Source of the DNA: Actinomycetes bacterium
GTDB lineage: Bacteria > Actinomycetota > Actinomycetes > Propionibacteriales > Propionibacteriaceae
Direction: 5' to 3'
Length of the DNA: 34,001 nt
Assembly: GCA_023443125.1 (NCBI GenBank)
Contig: JAEZVO010000035.1
Coordinates: 1 to 34,001, forward strand
The notes below the pieces were generated by a model that did not search any database, had not been told where the DNA came from, and saw only the letters and a list, made by a program, of their open reading frames with translations. Position numbers and translations under genes: made by a program. Shown here one piece after another: positions 22,655 through 31,295 of this stretch (the first letter of the stretch is position 1; each line of letters opens with the position of its first letter).

Positions 22655-23338
22655 GTGAACACGCGTAACAAGATTATCGCCATCGTTGCAGCCGTCGTGG
22701 CGCTTATCCTCGTGGTCGCCGGCGGCCTCTATCTCGCCCGCCCGAAGGACAAGCCCGAAGCTGCACCGACGCCTAGCGCGTCGGCATCAGCACCGGCTTC
22801 GTCTGCAGCGCCCTCCTCGAGCCCGTCGAAGGAGCTCACCTGCACCACCACAACCGACGGTTTCGTTCCCGTCCGCTACACCTTCTCCGGAGCGCTCGAA
22901 GCTGATGAGAAGGTGCTCTCACTCGGGCAGGACGAAGAGGGCAACATTCCCGCTCCCCCGCCCGCCGAGAAGCGCACTGCGGCTTGGTGGAACGAAGGGC
23001 CGAAGCCTGGAGCCCCTGGCAAGACGGTGCTCTCGATTCACACGTACCGCAACGGCAAGGCGCTCGGCAACGAGATGTACAAGGATGGCACCTCGCAGAT
23101 GAAGCCTGGCGACGAGATCAAGCTCTACGGCGAGAATGGCGAGGTTGCCTGCTACAAGTTCACCGAAGCCAAGAAAGTGATGGTGGACGAGTACGACCCG
23201 GATTCCGACATGATGGTCGATTTCGAGGGTGACTCCGAGGTCGTCATCATCATCTGCTGGGATTTCGACGGCAAGCTAGAAGAGCAGGGCCAGCATCCCT
23301 GGCAGTCTCGCGTGTTCTTCTACGGAGAACTCTTCTGA
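22655..23338 (+). CDS. srtF: Class F-type sortase (membrane-anchored transpeptidase)
   Basis: Sortases attach LPxTG-type proteins to the cell wall. The 227-residue protein has an N-terminal membrane anchor (about 6-27), a Pro/Ala/Ser-rich linker (about 36-60) and a compact sortase domain. The catalytic set is present: His129 in SIHTYRNGKALGN, Cys201 in VVIIICWD and Arg219 in QSRVFFYG. The segment WWNEGPKPGAPGKTVLSIHTY fits the actinobacterial class F pattern. The usual TLxTC before the cysteine is here IIIC, so the active-site strand is atypical. The GTG start is fixed by the -10 element and by the membrane anchor. It stands alone, divergent from rpsA and convergent with polA; no LPxTG substrate is encoded nearby. 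Confidence 0.75.
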   Translation: MNTRNKIIAIVAAVVALILVVAGGLYLARPKDKPEAAPTPSASASAPASSAAPSSSPSKELTCTTTTDGFVPVRYTFSGALEADEKVLSLGQDEEGNIPAPPPAEKRTAAWWNEGPKPGAPGKTVLSIHTYRNGKALGNEMYKDGTSQMKPGDEIKLYGENGEVACYKFTEAKKVMVDEYDPDSDMMVDFEGDSEVVIIICWDFDGKLEEQGQHPWQSRVFFYGELF

Positions 23339-23367
23339 GGCTGCCGTAACGCGTTGGCTGCTTCGGG

Positions 23368-26025
23368 CTAGTGGGCGGCGCTGTGCCAGTTGTCGCCCAC
23401 CCCGATCGATACCGCCAAAGGCACCTTGAGATCAGCTGCCCCACCCATCGCGTCAGCAACCAGCCGGGCTACCTCATCTCGTTCTTCGTCGGCGATTTCT
23501 AGCACGAGTTCGTCATGCACCTGCAACAGCACCCGACTGCGCAACTTCGACGATGCCAGCGCGGCGTCGACGGCAAGCATGGCGAGCTTGATGACGTCTG
23601 CAGCCGAGCCCTGGATGGGGGCATTCAACGCGGCGCGTTGCGCCATTTCACGACGCTGACGGTTCGACGACTGCAAGTCAGGCAGGTAACGACGCCGCCC
23701 GAGCATCGTCTCCGTGTATCCCTTGGCTCGGGCATCATCGACGAGCCCGGCCAGGTAGCGCTGTACCCCACCTACGCGGGCGAAGTACTCTTCCATCAGC
23801 TTCTTCGCCTCCGGCACAGGGATGTCAAGCTGGTTGGAGAGCCCATACGCGCTCAGCCCGTAGGCGAGACCGTAGTTCATAGCTTTGATCCGCGCGCGCA
23901 TTTCCCCCGTCACCGCAGACGGCTCCACGTGGAAGACCTTCGCAGCCATCTCGTTGTGGAAGTCACGGCCCGAGTGGAACGCGTCGATGAGCCCTTCGTC
24001 GCCAGAGCCGTCGGCCATGAGACGCATCTCGATCTGCGAATAGTCGGCGCTCATCAGCGCCGTGTAGCCGTCGCCTGGCACGAATGCCGTACGGATGCGT
24101 CGCCCCAGCTCGGTGCGGATGGGAATGTTCTGCAGATTCGGGTCAGTCGACGAAAGCCTCCCTGTGGCGGCGATCGTCTGTTGGAACGTGGTGTGGATGC
24201 GCCCGTCCGTGCCTACCGCGGAGATCAGCCCGTCCACCGTCTGCCGCAGCTTGATGCGGTCGCGGTGGTTGAGCAGGTGCTCCAGGAATGGATGTTCGGT
24301 TTTGGCAAACAGGTCGGCTAGGGCTTCCGCGTCGGTGGTGTAGCCCGACTTGGTGCGTCGCGTCTTCGGCATGCCGAGCTCGTCGAACAGCACCGCCTGC
24401 AACTGTTTCGGCGAGCCTAGGTTGACCTCGTGGCCGAGCACCTCGTAGGCCTGCGTCTGCGCCGTCTGGACGGCCTCATCAAACTCGGCGCGCAAGGACT
24501 GCAGGCGGTCCAGGTCGACCGCGATGCCGGTACGCTCCATGCTCGCGAGCACTCGCATGAGTGGTTGTTCCAGATCGACGAGGAGCGATCGCTGCTGCTG
24601 TTCGTCGAGCTTGCGTTCGAGCACCTCCGCCAGGTCGAGTGCGGTGCGGGCGCGCAGCATGGCGTTGTCGGCGTCGGTGTCGTCGCCGAAATCCAGCGTC
24701 TGCTGAGCCGGCGCATCATCGTGGCTGAGCGAGCGCTTGAGGTAGCGCATCGCCAAGTCTTCGAGCGCGTACGAGCGCTGCTCCGGATGCAACAGGTATG
24801 CCGCGAGCAACGTGTCGCATCGTACCCCGTCGAGTTGCCAGCCCCGTTCCCAGACACCCAGCTGAGGGCCCTTCGCGTCGTGGATGATCTTGTATCGTTT
24901 CGGATCGGCCAGCCAATCTGCGACTGCCTGATCATCCTCAGGGCTGAGGTCGGACGTCGCGAAATACGCGGCCGCCCCGTCGGCACATGCGACGGCGATT
25001 CCTGCGACGTCGCCAGTGCCTCGCGCGTAGTGCCCGACGAAGTGCACGCCCACCGGATTCGCGGTGTGCTCGGAGAGCCACTCCCCGACGGCACCGGGCG
25101 CGAGCACCGACCCATCCACCTCCACGTGCTCCGTTGGGGCGGGTTCTTCTGCCTCTCCTCCAAGCTCTTCGAGCCGAGTGCGCAGCACTCTGAACTCCAG
25201 TGCGTCGAACAACCGAGCGACGGCGTCTGAATCCCATGGCTCACGGCCAAAATCGCCCGGAGCGACGTCGAGCTCCACCGTGCGCACGAGCGCATTCAGC
25301 CGACGGTTGCGACGAACATCGTCAAGGTGGGCGCGGAAATTCTCACCCGCCTTGCCTCGCACGCTCTCCGCGTTGTCGACGAGATTGTCGAGGCCCTCGT
25401 ATTCCTTCAACCACTTCGCTGCGGTTTTCGGGCCGACCCCCGGAACACCCGGCAGGTTGTCGCTCGTCTCACCGACGAGCGCGGCAAGCTCTGGGTAGCG
25501 GGCGGGCGGCACCAGATACTTGGATTCAACGGCCTCCGGGTTCAACCGAACGAGATCGGAGACGCCCTTCCTCGGGTACAGCACCGTGATGTTCTCATCG
25601 ACAAGCTGGAGGGCATCGCGATCACCCGTGACGATGTCGACGGTGAATCCCTCCCCAGCCGCTGTGGTTGCCAGCGTGGCGATAATGTCGTCGGCTTCGT
25701 AGCCTTCCTTCTCGATGTGCACGATGCGCAGTGCGTCGAGCACCTCTTTCACCAATTCGACCTGCCCCCGGAACTCGTCGGGCGACTTCGACCGCGTCGC
25801 CTTGTACTCGGGGTACTCGTCAGTGCGGAACGAGTGCCGGGACACGTCGAAGGCAACGGCCACGTGCGTCGGCTGCTCGTCTTTGAGCAGATTGATGAGC
25901 ATCGACGTGAATCCGAACACCGCGTTCGTGTGCTGGCCGGTGGAAGTCTGAAAGTTCTCGGCGGGCAGACCGAAGAAGGCCCGATACGCCATCGAATGTC
26001 CGTCGATCAGCAGAAGTTTCTTCAC
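23368..26025 (-). CDS. polA: DNA polymerase I
   Basis: PolA fills repair gaps and removes RNA primers. The 885-residue protein has the N-terminal 5'-3' exonuclease/flap domain (about 1-290; LLIDGHSMAYRAFFG, ADDIIATLAT, GVPGVGPKTA), a middle 3'-5' exonuclease-like domain (about 300-480) and the polymerase domain with DYSQIEMRLMA (motif A), RARIKAMNYGLAYGLS (finger helix) and VHDELVLE (motif C). In the middle domain the proofreading DxE motif is not seen; the matching strand reads GVHFVGH, so proofreading is probably lost, as in other actinobacterial PolA. The GTG start at 26025 follows a -10 element by 7 bases. The recN stop is 21 bases upstream. Confidence 0.96.
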   Translation of the reverse strand: MKKLLLIDGHSMAYRAFFGLPAENFQTSTGQHTNAVFGFTSMLINLLKDEQPTHVAVAFDVSRHSFRTDEYPEYKATRSKSPDEFRGQVELVKEVLDALRIVHIEKEGYEADDIIATLATTAAGEGFTVDIVTGDRDALQLVDENITVLYPRKGVSDLVRLNPEAVESKYLVPPARYPELAALVGETSDNLPGVPGVGPKTAAKWLKEYEGLDNLVDNAESVRGKAGENFRAHLDDVRRNRRLNALVRTVELDVAPGDFGREPWDSDAVARLFDALEFRVLRTRLEELGGEAEEPAPTEHVEVDGSVLAPGAVGEWLSEHTANPVGVHFVGHYARGTGDVAGIAVACADGAAAYFATSDLSPEDDQAVADWLADPKRYKIIHDAKGPQLGVWERGWQLDGVRCDTLLAAYLLHPEQRSYALEDLAMRYLKRSLSHDDAPAQQTLDFGDDTDADNAMLRARTALDLAEVLERKLDEQQQRSLLVDLEQPLMRVLASMERTGIAVDLDRLQSLRAEFDEAVQTAQTQAYEVLGHEVNLGSPKQLQAVLFDELGMPKTRRTKSGYTTDAEALADLFAKTEHPFLEHLLNHRDRIKLRQTVDGLISAVGTDGRIHTTFQQTIAATGRLSSTDPNLQNIPIRTELGRRIRTAFVPGDGYTALMSADYSQIEMRLMADGSGDEGLIDAFHSGRDFHNEMAAKVFHVEPSAVTGEMRARIKAMNYGLAYGLSAYGLSNQLDIPVPEAKKLMEEYFARVGGVQRYLAGLVDDARAKGYTETMLGRRRYLPDLQSSNRQRREMAQRAALNAPIQGSAADVIKLAMLAVDAALASSKLRSRVLLQVHDELVLEIADEERDEVARLVADAMGGAADLKVPLAVSIGVGDNWHSAAH

Positions 26026-26032
26026 CCAATCG

Positions 26033-26038
26033 ACTCTA
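26033..26038 (-). promoter_or_regulatory. polA -10 element, leaderless start
   Basis: TAGAGT, 7 bases, then GTG. The element lies in the 21-bp gap between recN and polA, so polA can be expressed separately from the nadK-recN unit. Confidence 0.5.
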
Positions 26039-26046
26039 GCCGCTCA

Positions 26047-27729
26047 CTACGACGTTGTGGGCTGCGATACGCGGGCCGCGTCTGCCAACAGCTCTGCAGC
26101 GTGTCTGCGGGAGGCATCCGTGTCGGCAGAACCACCCATCATGCGCGCGAGCTCCGTCACGCGATCCTCACCCCGCACCTCCGCGACGTCTGAAACCGTC
26201 ACCGCTCCGTCGCTGGATTTCCGCACGACGAGGTGCTGGTCTGCAAATGCTGCGACCTGCGCGAGGTGGGTGACGACGATCACCTGCGACGTGGCAGCCA
26301 GACGCTGCAGGCGTCGGCCGATTTCCAAGCCGACGGCGCCGCCTACCCCCGCATCGACCTCGTCGAAGATGAACGTGTGGCTCTCGGCGTCGGCGAGCAC
26401 CACTTCGAGCGCGAGCCGCACCCGCGAGAGTTCACCACCCGATGCCACCTTGGCGAGCGGCGCGGGCTCGGAACCCGGGTTGGCGCTGAAGAGCAACTCC
26501 ACCTTGTCCGCTCCGTGCGGACCGAGCGGTGCGTCGCTGACCTGGAACGTGAGCCGAGCATGCGGCATGGCGAGGGCAGCGAGTTCCGTCTGGGCCTGCT
26601 CAGCAAGAGACTCCGCAGCGCTGTGCCGGCTTTGGGAGATGGCGTTGGCGAGGGCGACGAGTTCCCCTTCCAGCTCTTCCTTGCGCCCACGCAGCTCCGT
26701 GATGCGCTCATCGGAGCCATCCAGCGTGTGGAGGCGCTGCGCCGAAGTTTCCGCCCAGGCAAGTACCTCGTCGATGGTGGCACCGTATTTGCGCGTCAGC
26801 CCGGCGAGCACGGCCCGCCGCTCGACTACCGCCTCGAGACGGAGTGGGTCGTCGACGAGATCTGCCAGGTAGGTCGCCAGATCCGCTGCAAGGTCGTCCA
26901 ACAGCACTTGCGCTTCCTCTACCCGCGTGTGCAGGGATGACGCCGCGGCATCGTGAGAGGCGAGTTCGCGCAGCGCCTTGCGCCCCTCCCCGACGAGGCC
27001 AACCGCACTGGGAGCCTCAAAGTCCTGCTCGTCCCCGCTCAGCGCAAGCGACGCGCGTTGAGCGAGTTGACGCAGCGCGTCGAGGTCCTGAAGTTTCGCT
27101 TGCTCAGCCTCGAGGGCAGCGTCTTCTCCGGCGACGGGGTTCGCTGCCCCAATCTCTTCCAAGCCGAAGCGCAGCATGTCAGCTTCGCGTGCACGCTCCA
27201 TGGCAGCCGACTCGAGTTCCTCGAGCTCCGCGACGACGGCTTCGTGTTCGCGGTAGGCCTCGCGGTACCGGTCGAGCTCAGCGGGATTGGCGTGCGCGTC
27301 GAGGAGTTCTCGTTGTCGTTCTGGGGTACCCAGCCGGAGCTGCTCTGACTGGCCATGGATCGTCGCCAGTTCCAGTCTGGCCAGGGCGCTCACCGGCACG
27401 GGGCTGCCGCCCACGACGGCGCGCGAACGCCCGGTGGCGCTCAACTGCCGCACGGTAACGAGCTCGCTACCGTCGAGCTCCGCCCCCAGCCCAGCCACGG
27501 CTTCACTCGTCGCCGCACCGACCTCCCAGCGCCCTGCAACCACGGCCTTCGAGGCTCCTCGACGTACCACACCGGAGTCTGCCCGGGCACCCAGCAACTG
27601 ACCGATGCCGTGCACGATCATGGTCTTGCCCGCGCCCGTCTCCCCTGTCACGGCGATGAGCCCAGGGCGCAAATCAAGCTGCGTGTGCTCCACCACACCG
27701 AAATCGGTGAGGGTGAGTTCTTCCAGCAC
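26047..27729 (-). CDS. recN: DNA repair protein RecN
   Basis: RecN is an SMC-like ATPase that tethers DNA at double-strand breaks. The 560-residue protein has Walker A GETGAGKT (29-36), a coiled-coil middle rich in Glu, Ala and Leu (about 150-360), the signature ASGGELSRVRLAL and Walker B FIFDEVDAGVGG. Length matches the family. The GTG start lies one base after the nadK stop and is preceded by GGAAGGA within the end of nadK, so the two genes are translationally linked. No LexA box is visible directly upstream, so any SOS control would have to act through the nadK promoter. Confidence 0.95.
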   Translation of the reverse strand: MLEELTLTDFGVVEHTQLDLRPGLIAVTGETGAGKTMIVHGIGQLLGARADSGVVRRGASKAVVAGRWEVGAATSEAVAGLGAELDGSELVTVRQLSATGRSRAVVGGSPVPVSALARLELATIHGQSEQLRLGTPERQRELLDAHANPAELDRYREAYREHEAVVAELEELESAAMERAREADMLRFGLEEIGAANPVAGEDAALEAEQAKLQDLDALRQLAQRASLALSGDEQDFEAPSAVGLVGEGRKALRELASHDAAASSLHTRVEEAQVLLDDLAADLATYLADLVDDPLRLEAVVERRAVLAGLTRKYGATIDEVLAWAETSAQRLHTLDGSDERITELRGRKEELEGELVALANAISQSRHSAAESLAEQAQTELAALAMPHARLTFQVSDAPLGPHGADKVELLFSANPGSEPAPLAKVASGGELSRVRLALEVVLADAESHTFIFDEVDAGVGGAVGLEIGRRLQRLAATSQVIVVTHLAQVAAFADQHLVVRKSSDGAVTVSDVAEVRGEDRVTELARMMGGSADTDASRRHAAELLADAARVSQPTTS

Positions 27730-27730
27730 G

Positions 27731-28618
27731 TCAGTTCCTTCCCCAGCCGCGAACCGGCAGGGCGAACTTCTTCACCAGCCGAGTGGTGAACGGCTGTTCC
27801 GACAGACGGGCGATGCGTAGCTTGTGACTCGACGACGTGACGATCACCTCGTCGCCAGATTCGAGCTCGTAGCTGATGCGCCCGTCGCACCACAAGATGC
27901 CGTGCGGGCCCTCGATCGACTGCTGGAGTAACACGGTGGATTCGGGGCTCAGCACCAGCGGGCGGTTGAACAGCGCATGCGCGGCGAGCGGAACAATGAG
28001 CATCGCCTGCACGTCGGGCCAGATCACTGGGCCTCCAGTGGAGAAACCGTAGGCTGTTGACCCGGTCGGTGTGCTCACCAGCACTCCGTCACAGCTCCAG
28101 CGGCTGAGCGGCCGCCCATCCACGCTCACAAGCACCGTGAGCATGCGCTCCCGCGCGATCTTCTCCAGCGATACTTCGTTGATGGCGGAGGCATGCCAGC
28201 GCTCCACGCCGTCGCGCACGACGACGATGTCGAGCACCAGGCGTTCCTCAACGCTGAACTGTCGTTCATCGACGACGAGTGGGAGCGCCCCAATGTCCGA
28301 TGGCTCCATTTCGGCCAGAAAACCGACGTGGCCGAGGTTTACACCCAAGACGGGGATGTCATGGTGCAGCGCCCACGCAGCCGCCCGCAGCAAGGTGCCG
28401 TCGCCACCGAATACGACAGCGAGTTCGCAGCCTGGAACGGCGGCGTCGTCGACGAGGACGTCCAGCGGCTCTCGCACGCTGTTGGCGAGACGCGCTTTGT
28501 CTACCGCCCGGACCGCGACACGAAACCCACGCTGAGTGATGTCGTCGATGAAGGCGGTAGCGCCGTCGATCGCTTCTTCCTTCTCCGGGTGGAGAAACAC
28601 CGCTACGCTCCTAGTCAC
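27731..28618 (-). CDS. nadK: NAD kinase
   Basis: NadK phosphorylates NAD to NADP. The 295-residue protein has the family signatures GGDG (71-74, in VVFGGDGTLLRAA), NLGHVGFL, and TPTGSTAYGFSTGGPV in the C-domain. The start is chosen at the GTG at 28618, exactly 7 bases after TAGGGT; the GTG three codons upstream is less likely, and the frame further upstream overlaps the malic enzyme gene without family similarity. It lies 35 bases after the malic enzyme stop and one base before recN, an arrangement with recN that is conserved in actinobacteria. Confidence 0.94.
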   Translation of the reverse strand: MTRSVAVFLHPEKEEAIDGATAFIDDITQRGFRVAVRAVDKARLANSVREPLDVLVDDAAVPGCELAVVFGGDGTLLRAAAWALHHDIPVLGVNLGHVGFLAEMEPSDIGALPLVVDERQFSVEERLVLDIVVVRDGVERWHASAINEVSLEKIARERMLTVLVSVDGRPLSRWSCDGVLVSTPTGSTAYGFSTGGPVIWPDVQAMLIVPLAAHALFNRPLVLSPESTVLLQQSIEGPHGILWCDGRISYELESGDEVIVTSSSHKLRIARLSEQPFTTRLVKKFALPVRGWGRN

Positions 28619-28625
28619 GGCATCC

Positions 28626-28631
28626 ACCCTA
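28626..28631 (-). promoter_or_regulatory. nadK -10 element, leaderless start
   Basis: TAGGGT plus 7 bases plus GTG on the minus strand, in the 35-bp gap after the malic enzyme gene. AGGGTGG could alternatively serve as a ribosome binding site on a longer transcript. Confidence 0.4.
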
Positions 28632-28653
28632 GGGCATTGCTGGCGTACGCGCT

Positions 28654-30360
28654 TCAGAGCACAATCTTCGCGTACTCCGGGTTCCATACCGCATCGACGA
28701 CGGCCTGCACCGGGTCGTCGATCTGCACCCGAGCGAGCCCCTCCTCCTGCGCGCATCGCACCACGGCGAGCGCAACGGTAGATGACACCAACCTTAGCTG
28801 GTCCATGGCGGGGAGCAGCGATGCGCCTGGCCGCTTGTCGTCATAGGTGAGCGATGCGACGGCACGAGCCGCAGCAATGATCATCCTGTCGCTGACACGT
28901 CTGGCTCTACTGACAGCAACGCCGAGCCCCAAGCCGGGGAACACGAGCGCGTTGTTGGCCTGCGCAATCTCGTAACGCAACTCGCCGCGTTGCACCGGGT
29001 CGAAGGGGGAACCTGTGGCGATGAGCGCCATCCCTTCGGTCCAGTCCAGGAGGTCTTCGGGCACAGCTTCCGCGAGGGAGGTGGGGTTCGACAGCGCGAG
29101 GATGATGGGTTCAGGAGCGTGCTGCTGCATCGCTTCGACGATTTCCCGCGTGAAGGAACCCGTCTGTGCAGATGTGCCGATGAGAATCGTCGGCTGGGAG
29201 TGCTGCACCGTCGAGAGCAGGTCGATGCGGCCTCGCTCATCGCTCCATCCGGTCACTTCGTCCTTGCTGCGTGCATAGGGAGCTTGGAAATCCCGCACGG
29301 GCATGCCCTCGACGATGAGCCCGCGACTGCCGAGGCACCAGAAGCGCTGGTTCGCCTCTTCATGGCTCAGCCCCTCTTCCACCATGGCGTCGCGAATGGC
29401 GTTGGCGATGCCGATGCCCGCAGAACCTGCGCCATGCACGACGATGCGCTGGTCGCATAAGCGGCCCTTCGCACGATGCACTGCGGACAGCACCGCGGCG
29501 AGCACGATGGATGCGGTGCCCTGGATGTCGTCGTTGAACGCACACATCTCATCCCGATACTTATCCAGGAGCCGGTGTGCATTGCCGGCTGCGAAGTCCT
29601 CGAAGTGCAGCATGGCATTGGGGTACAGACGCTGGACCGTCTTCACGAATTGGTCGACGAACTCGTCGTAGCGTTCGCCGCGTACGCGTGCGTGACGCTC
29701 ACCGACGTACTGGTCGCTGTTGAGCAGCTTGAGGTTGTCGGTGCCAACATCGAGCACGACGGGGACACAGCGCCGCGGATGGATGCCCGCCGCTGCGGTG
29801 TAGACGGCGAGTTTGCCCGTCGCAATGGCGATGCCGCCCACACCCTGGTCACCGATGCCCAGGATGCCTTCCGAATCTGTGACCACGACGAGATCGACTT
29901 GGTCTGCGCCAAGCCCGTAGTTCTGCAGCGCCGTTTCGATGAGCTCCGGATGATCGATGGAGAGGTAGACGCCGCGCGGGCGCTGGTACCACTGGCTGTA
30001 CTCCTGGATGACCTGGCCAATCGTGGGGGTGTACACGATCGGCAGCATCTCTTCGATGTGTTCGGCAAGCAGTCGGTAATAGAGCACCTCGTTGCGGTCA
30101 CGCATGTGCGTCAGGTAGAGGCTCTTCGCGAGGTTGTCTGGCTGACGCAGATACTGGCGGTACACCCGTCTCACTTGGTCTTCGATGGGGCGCTGGCCAG
30201 GTGGCAACAAACCGATGAGGCCGAGCGCGGCGCGCTCCTCATGCGTGAACGCAACACCGCGGTTCAGCATGGGGCGGTTCAGCAGCTGGTAGCCGCGCAC
30301 CGTGATAGGGATCTGTTCACCATTATCCAGTTCGAGGAACGGGGGTTCGATGTCAGTCAT
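28654..30360 (-). CDS. maeA: Malic enzyme (large, MaeA-type)
   Basis: This enzyme converts malate to pyruvate and CO2 with reduction of NAD or NADP. The 568-residue protein is the long form related to E. coli MaeA and eukaryotic enzymes: GLLPP near residue 50, catalytic Tyr110 in PIVYTPTIG, Lys183 in IATGKLAVYTA, metal ligands in HFEDF and FNDDIQGTAS, and the nucleotide fold VVHGAGSAGIGIANAI. The cofactor cannot be read reliably from the sequence. It lies between tlyA and nadK, which are adjacent in M. tuberculosis, and has its own TAGACT -10 element 7 bases before the ATG, so it may be an inserted, separately controlled gene. Confidence 0.93.
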   Translation of the reverse strand: MTDIEPPFLELDNGEQIPITVRGYQLLNRPMLNRGVAFTHEERAALGLIGLLPPGQRPIEDQVRRVYRQYLRQPDNLAKSLYLTHMRDRNEVLYYRLLAEHIEEMLPIVYTPTIGQVIQEYSQWYQRPRGVYLSIDHPELIETALQNYGLGADQVDLVVVTDSEGILGIGDQGVGGIAIATGKLAVYTAAAGIHPRRCVPVVLDVGTDNLKLLNSDQYVGERHARVRGERYDEFVDQFVKTVQRLYPNAMLHFEDFAAGNAHRLLDKYRDEMCAFNDDIQGTASIVLAAVLSAVHRAKGRLCDQRIVVHGAGSAGIGIANAIRDAMVEEGLSHEEANQRFWCLGSRGLIVEGMPVRDFQAPYARSKDEVTGWSDERGRIDLLSTVQHSQPTILIGTSAQTGSFTREIVEAMQQHAPEPIILALSNPTSLAEAVPEDLLDWTEGMALIATGSPFDPVQRGELRYEIAQANNALVFPGLGLGVAVSRARRVSDRMIIAAARAVASLTYDDKRPGASLLPAMDQLRLVSSTVALAVVRCAQEEGLARVQIDDPVQAVVDAVWNPEYAKIVL

Positions 30361-30367
30361 ATGAGAA

Positions 30368-30373
30368 AGTCTA
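30368..30373 (-). promoter_or_regulatory. malic enzyme -10 element, leaderless start
   Basis: TAGACT followed by 7 bases and the ATG at 30360, within the 24-bp gap after tlyA. No ribosome binding site lies upstream. Confidence 0.5.
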
Positions 30374-30384
30374 TTCCCGTGTGC

Positions 30385-31101
30385 TCACCCACTGCTGCGC
30401 ATGGCGAGAAATACCTCGACGTTGCCATGCGTGCCCGGCAACTCGCTCGTTCCGCGCCACCACGGTTCCCAACCCAGCCTGGCAGCAGCATCAACTACGC
30501 GCTCGACGGCGTGCTCCCGCTCCTGCTCATCCGCGACGATTCCCCCCGCTCCGAGCTTCTCCCGCCCCACCTCGAATTGTGGCTTGACCAGCAGTAATGC
30601 GGTGCCTCGGCAGACAGCGAACAGTGGTTCGAGCAGCAGCGTAAGCGAGATAAAACTGACGTCCCCCACCACGAGATCCACCTGCTCATCGTCGAGGTGC
30701 CGAATCTCCAGATCGCGCAGGTTGAGGCCCTCGTGCACCACGACGCGGGGGTCATCGCGCAGTTGCGGCACGAGCTGCCCGTGCCCCACATCGACGGCAT
30801 ACACCCGGTGAGCGCCGCGCTCGAGACACACCTGGGTGAAGCCTCCCGTCGACGCCCCCGCGTCGAGTACTCGCGGTGGCACGGCGATGCCGGCTTGGTC
30901 GAGCGCCCCCATGAGCTTGTATGCCGCACGGGAAACCCAGCGCTCGGTATCTGCCTCGATGATGTCGCCGTCGCCGATGTTAAGCGACGCCTTGGTGGCA
31001 GTCTTTCCATTGACGCGCACGCGACGCTCGGCGATGAGCCGCGCCGCACGGTTTCTCGACGAGGCCAGCGAGCGCTCCACGAGCGCGGTGTCGAGCCTCA
31101 C
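30385..31101 (-). CDS. tlyA: TlyA family rRNA 2'-O-methyltransferase
   Basis: TlyA methylates ribose positions in 16S and, in mycobacteria, 23S rRNA, which makes ribosomes sensitive to capreomycin and viomycin. The 238-residue protein has an N-terminal S4 RNA-binding domain (about 1-60) and a FtsJ-like methyltransferase domain with SAM motif DAGASTGGFT (80-89) and catalytic residues Lys62, Asp147 (VVGDVSF) and Lys173 (LVKPQFEVG). The GTG start overlaps the stop of the small upstream gene as GTGA, so translation is coupled. It belongs to the conserved run TPR-HAD-small protein-tlyA. Confidence 0.94.
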   Translation of the reverse strand: MRLDTALVERSLASSRNRAARLIAERRVRVNGKTATKASLNIGDGDIIEADTERWVSRAAYKLMGALDQAGIAVPPRVLDAGASTGGFTQVCLERGAHRVYAVDVGHGQLVPQLRDDPRVVVHEGLNLRDLEIRHLDDEQVDLVVGDVSFISLTLLLEPLFAVCRGTALLLVKPQFEVGREKLGAGGIVADEQEREHAVERVVDAAARLGWEPWWRGTSELPGTHGNVEVFLAMRSSG

Positions 31102-31295
31102 CCCACACCTGGGATCCGCAGCTGCGACACGTCGGCGTTATGCAACACCCCGGACAGCAGTTCTTGCGCCTGACCGAGCTGCACGAGCTGCACGTCGATG
31201 GGGAGCTCTTCGACCCCGTCGAGTGATGCCATTGCTTCTTCCACCAAACGGGAACGTTGCACGTCGTGCGGTGCGGCCTCGGCCGGGGTAGGCAT
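31098..31295 (-). CDS. Small conserved protein, Rv1693-like position
   Basis: The 65-residue product has no known function. It is hydrophilic and mostly helical, with a central VEELPIDVQLVQLGQAQELLSG segment and no membrane helix. Evidence that it is real: it overlaps the HAD gene by one base (TGATG) and tlyA by four (GTGA), and a small gene sits at the same place between the phosphatase and tlyA in M. tuberculosis (Rv1693). Confidence 0.75.
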   Translation of the reverse strand: MPTPAEAAPHDVQRSRLVEEAMASLDGVEELPIDVQLVQLGQAQELLSGVLHNADVSQLRIPGVG

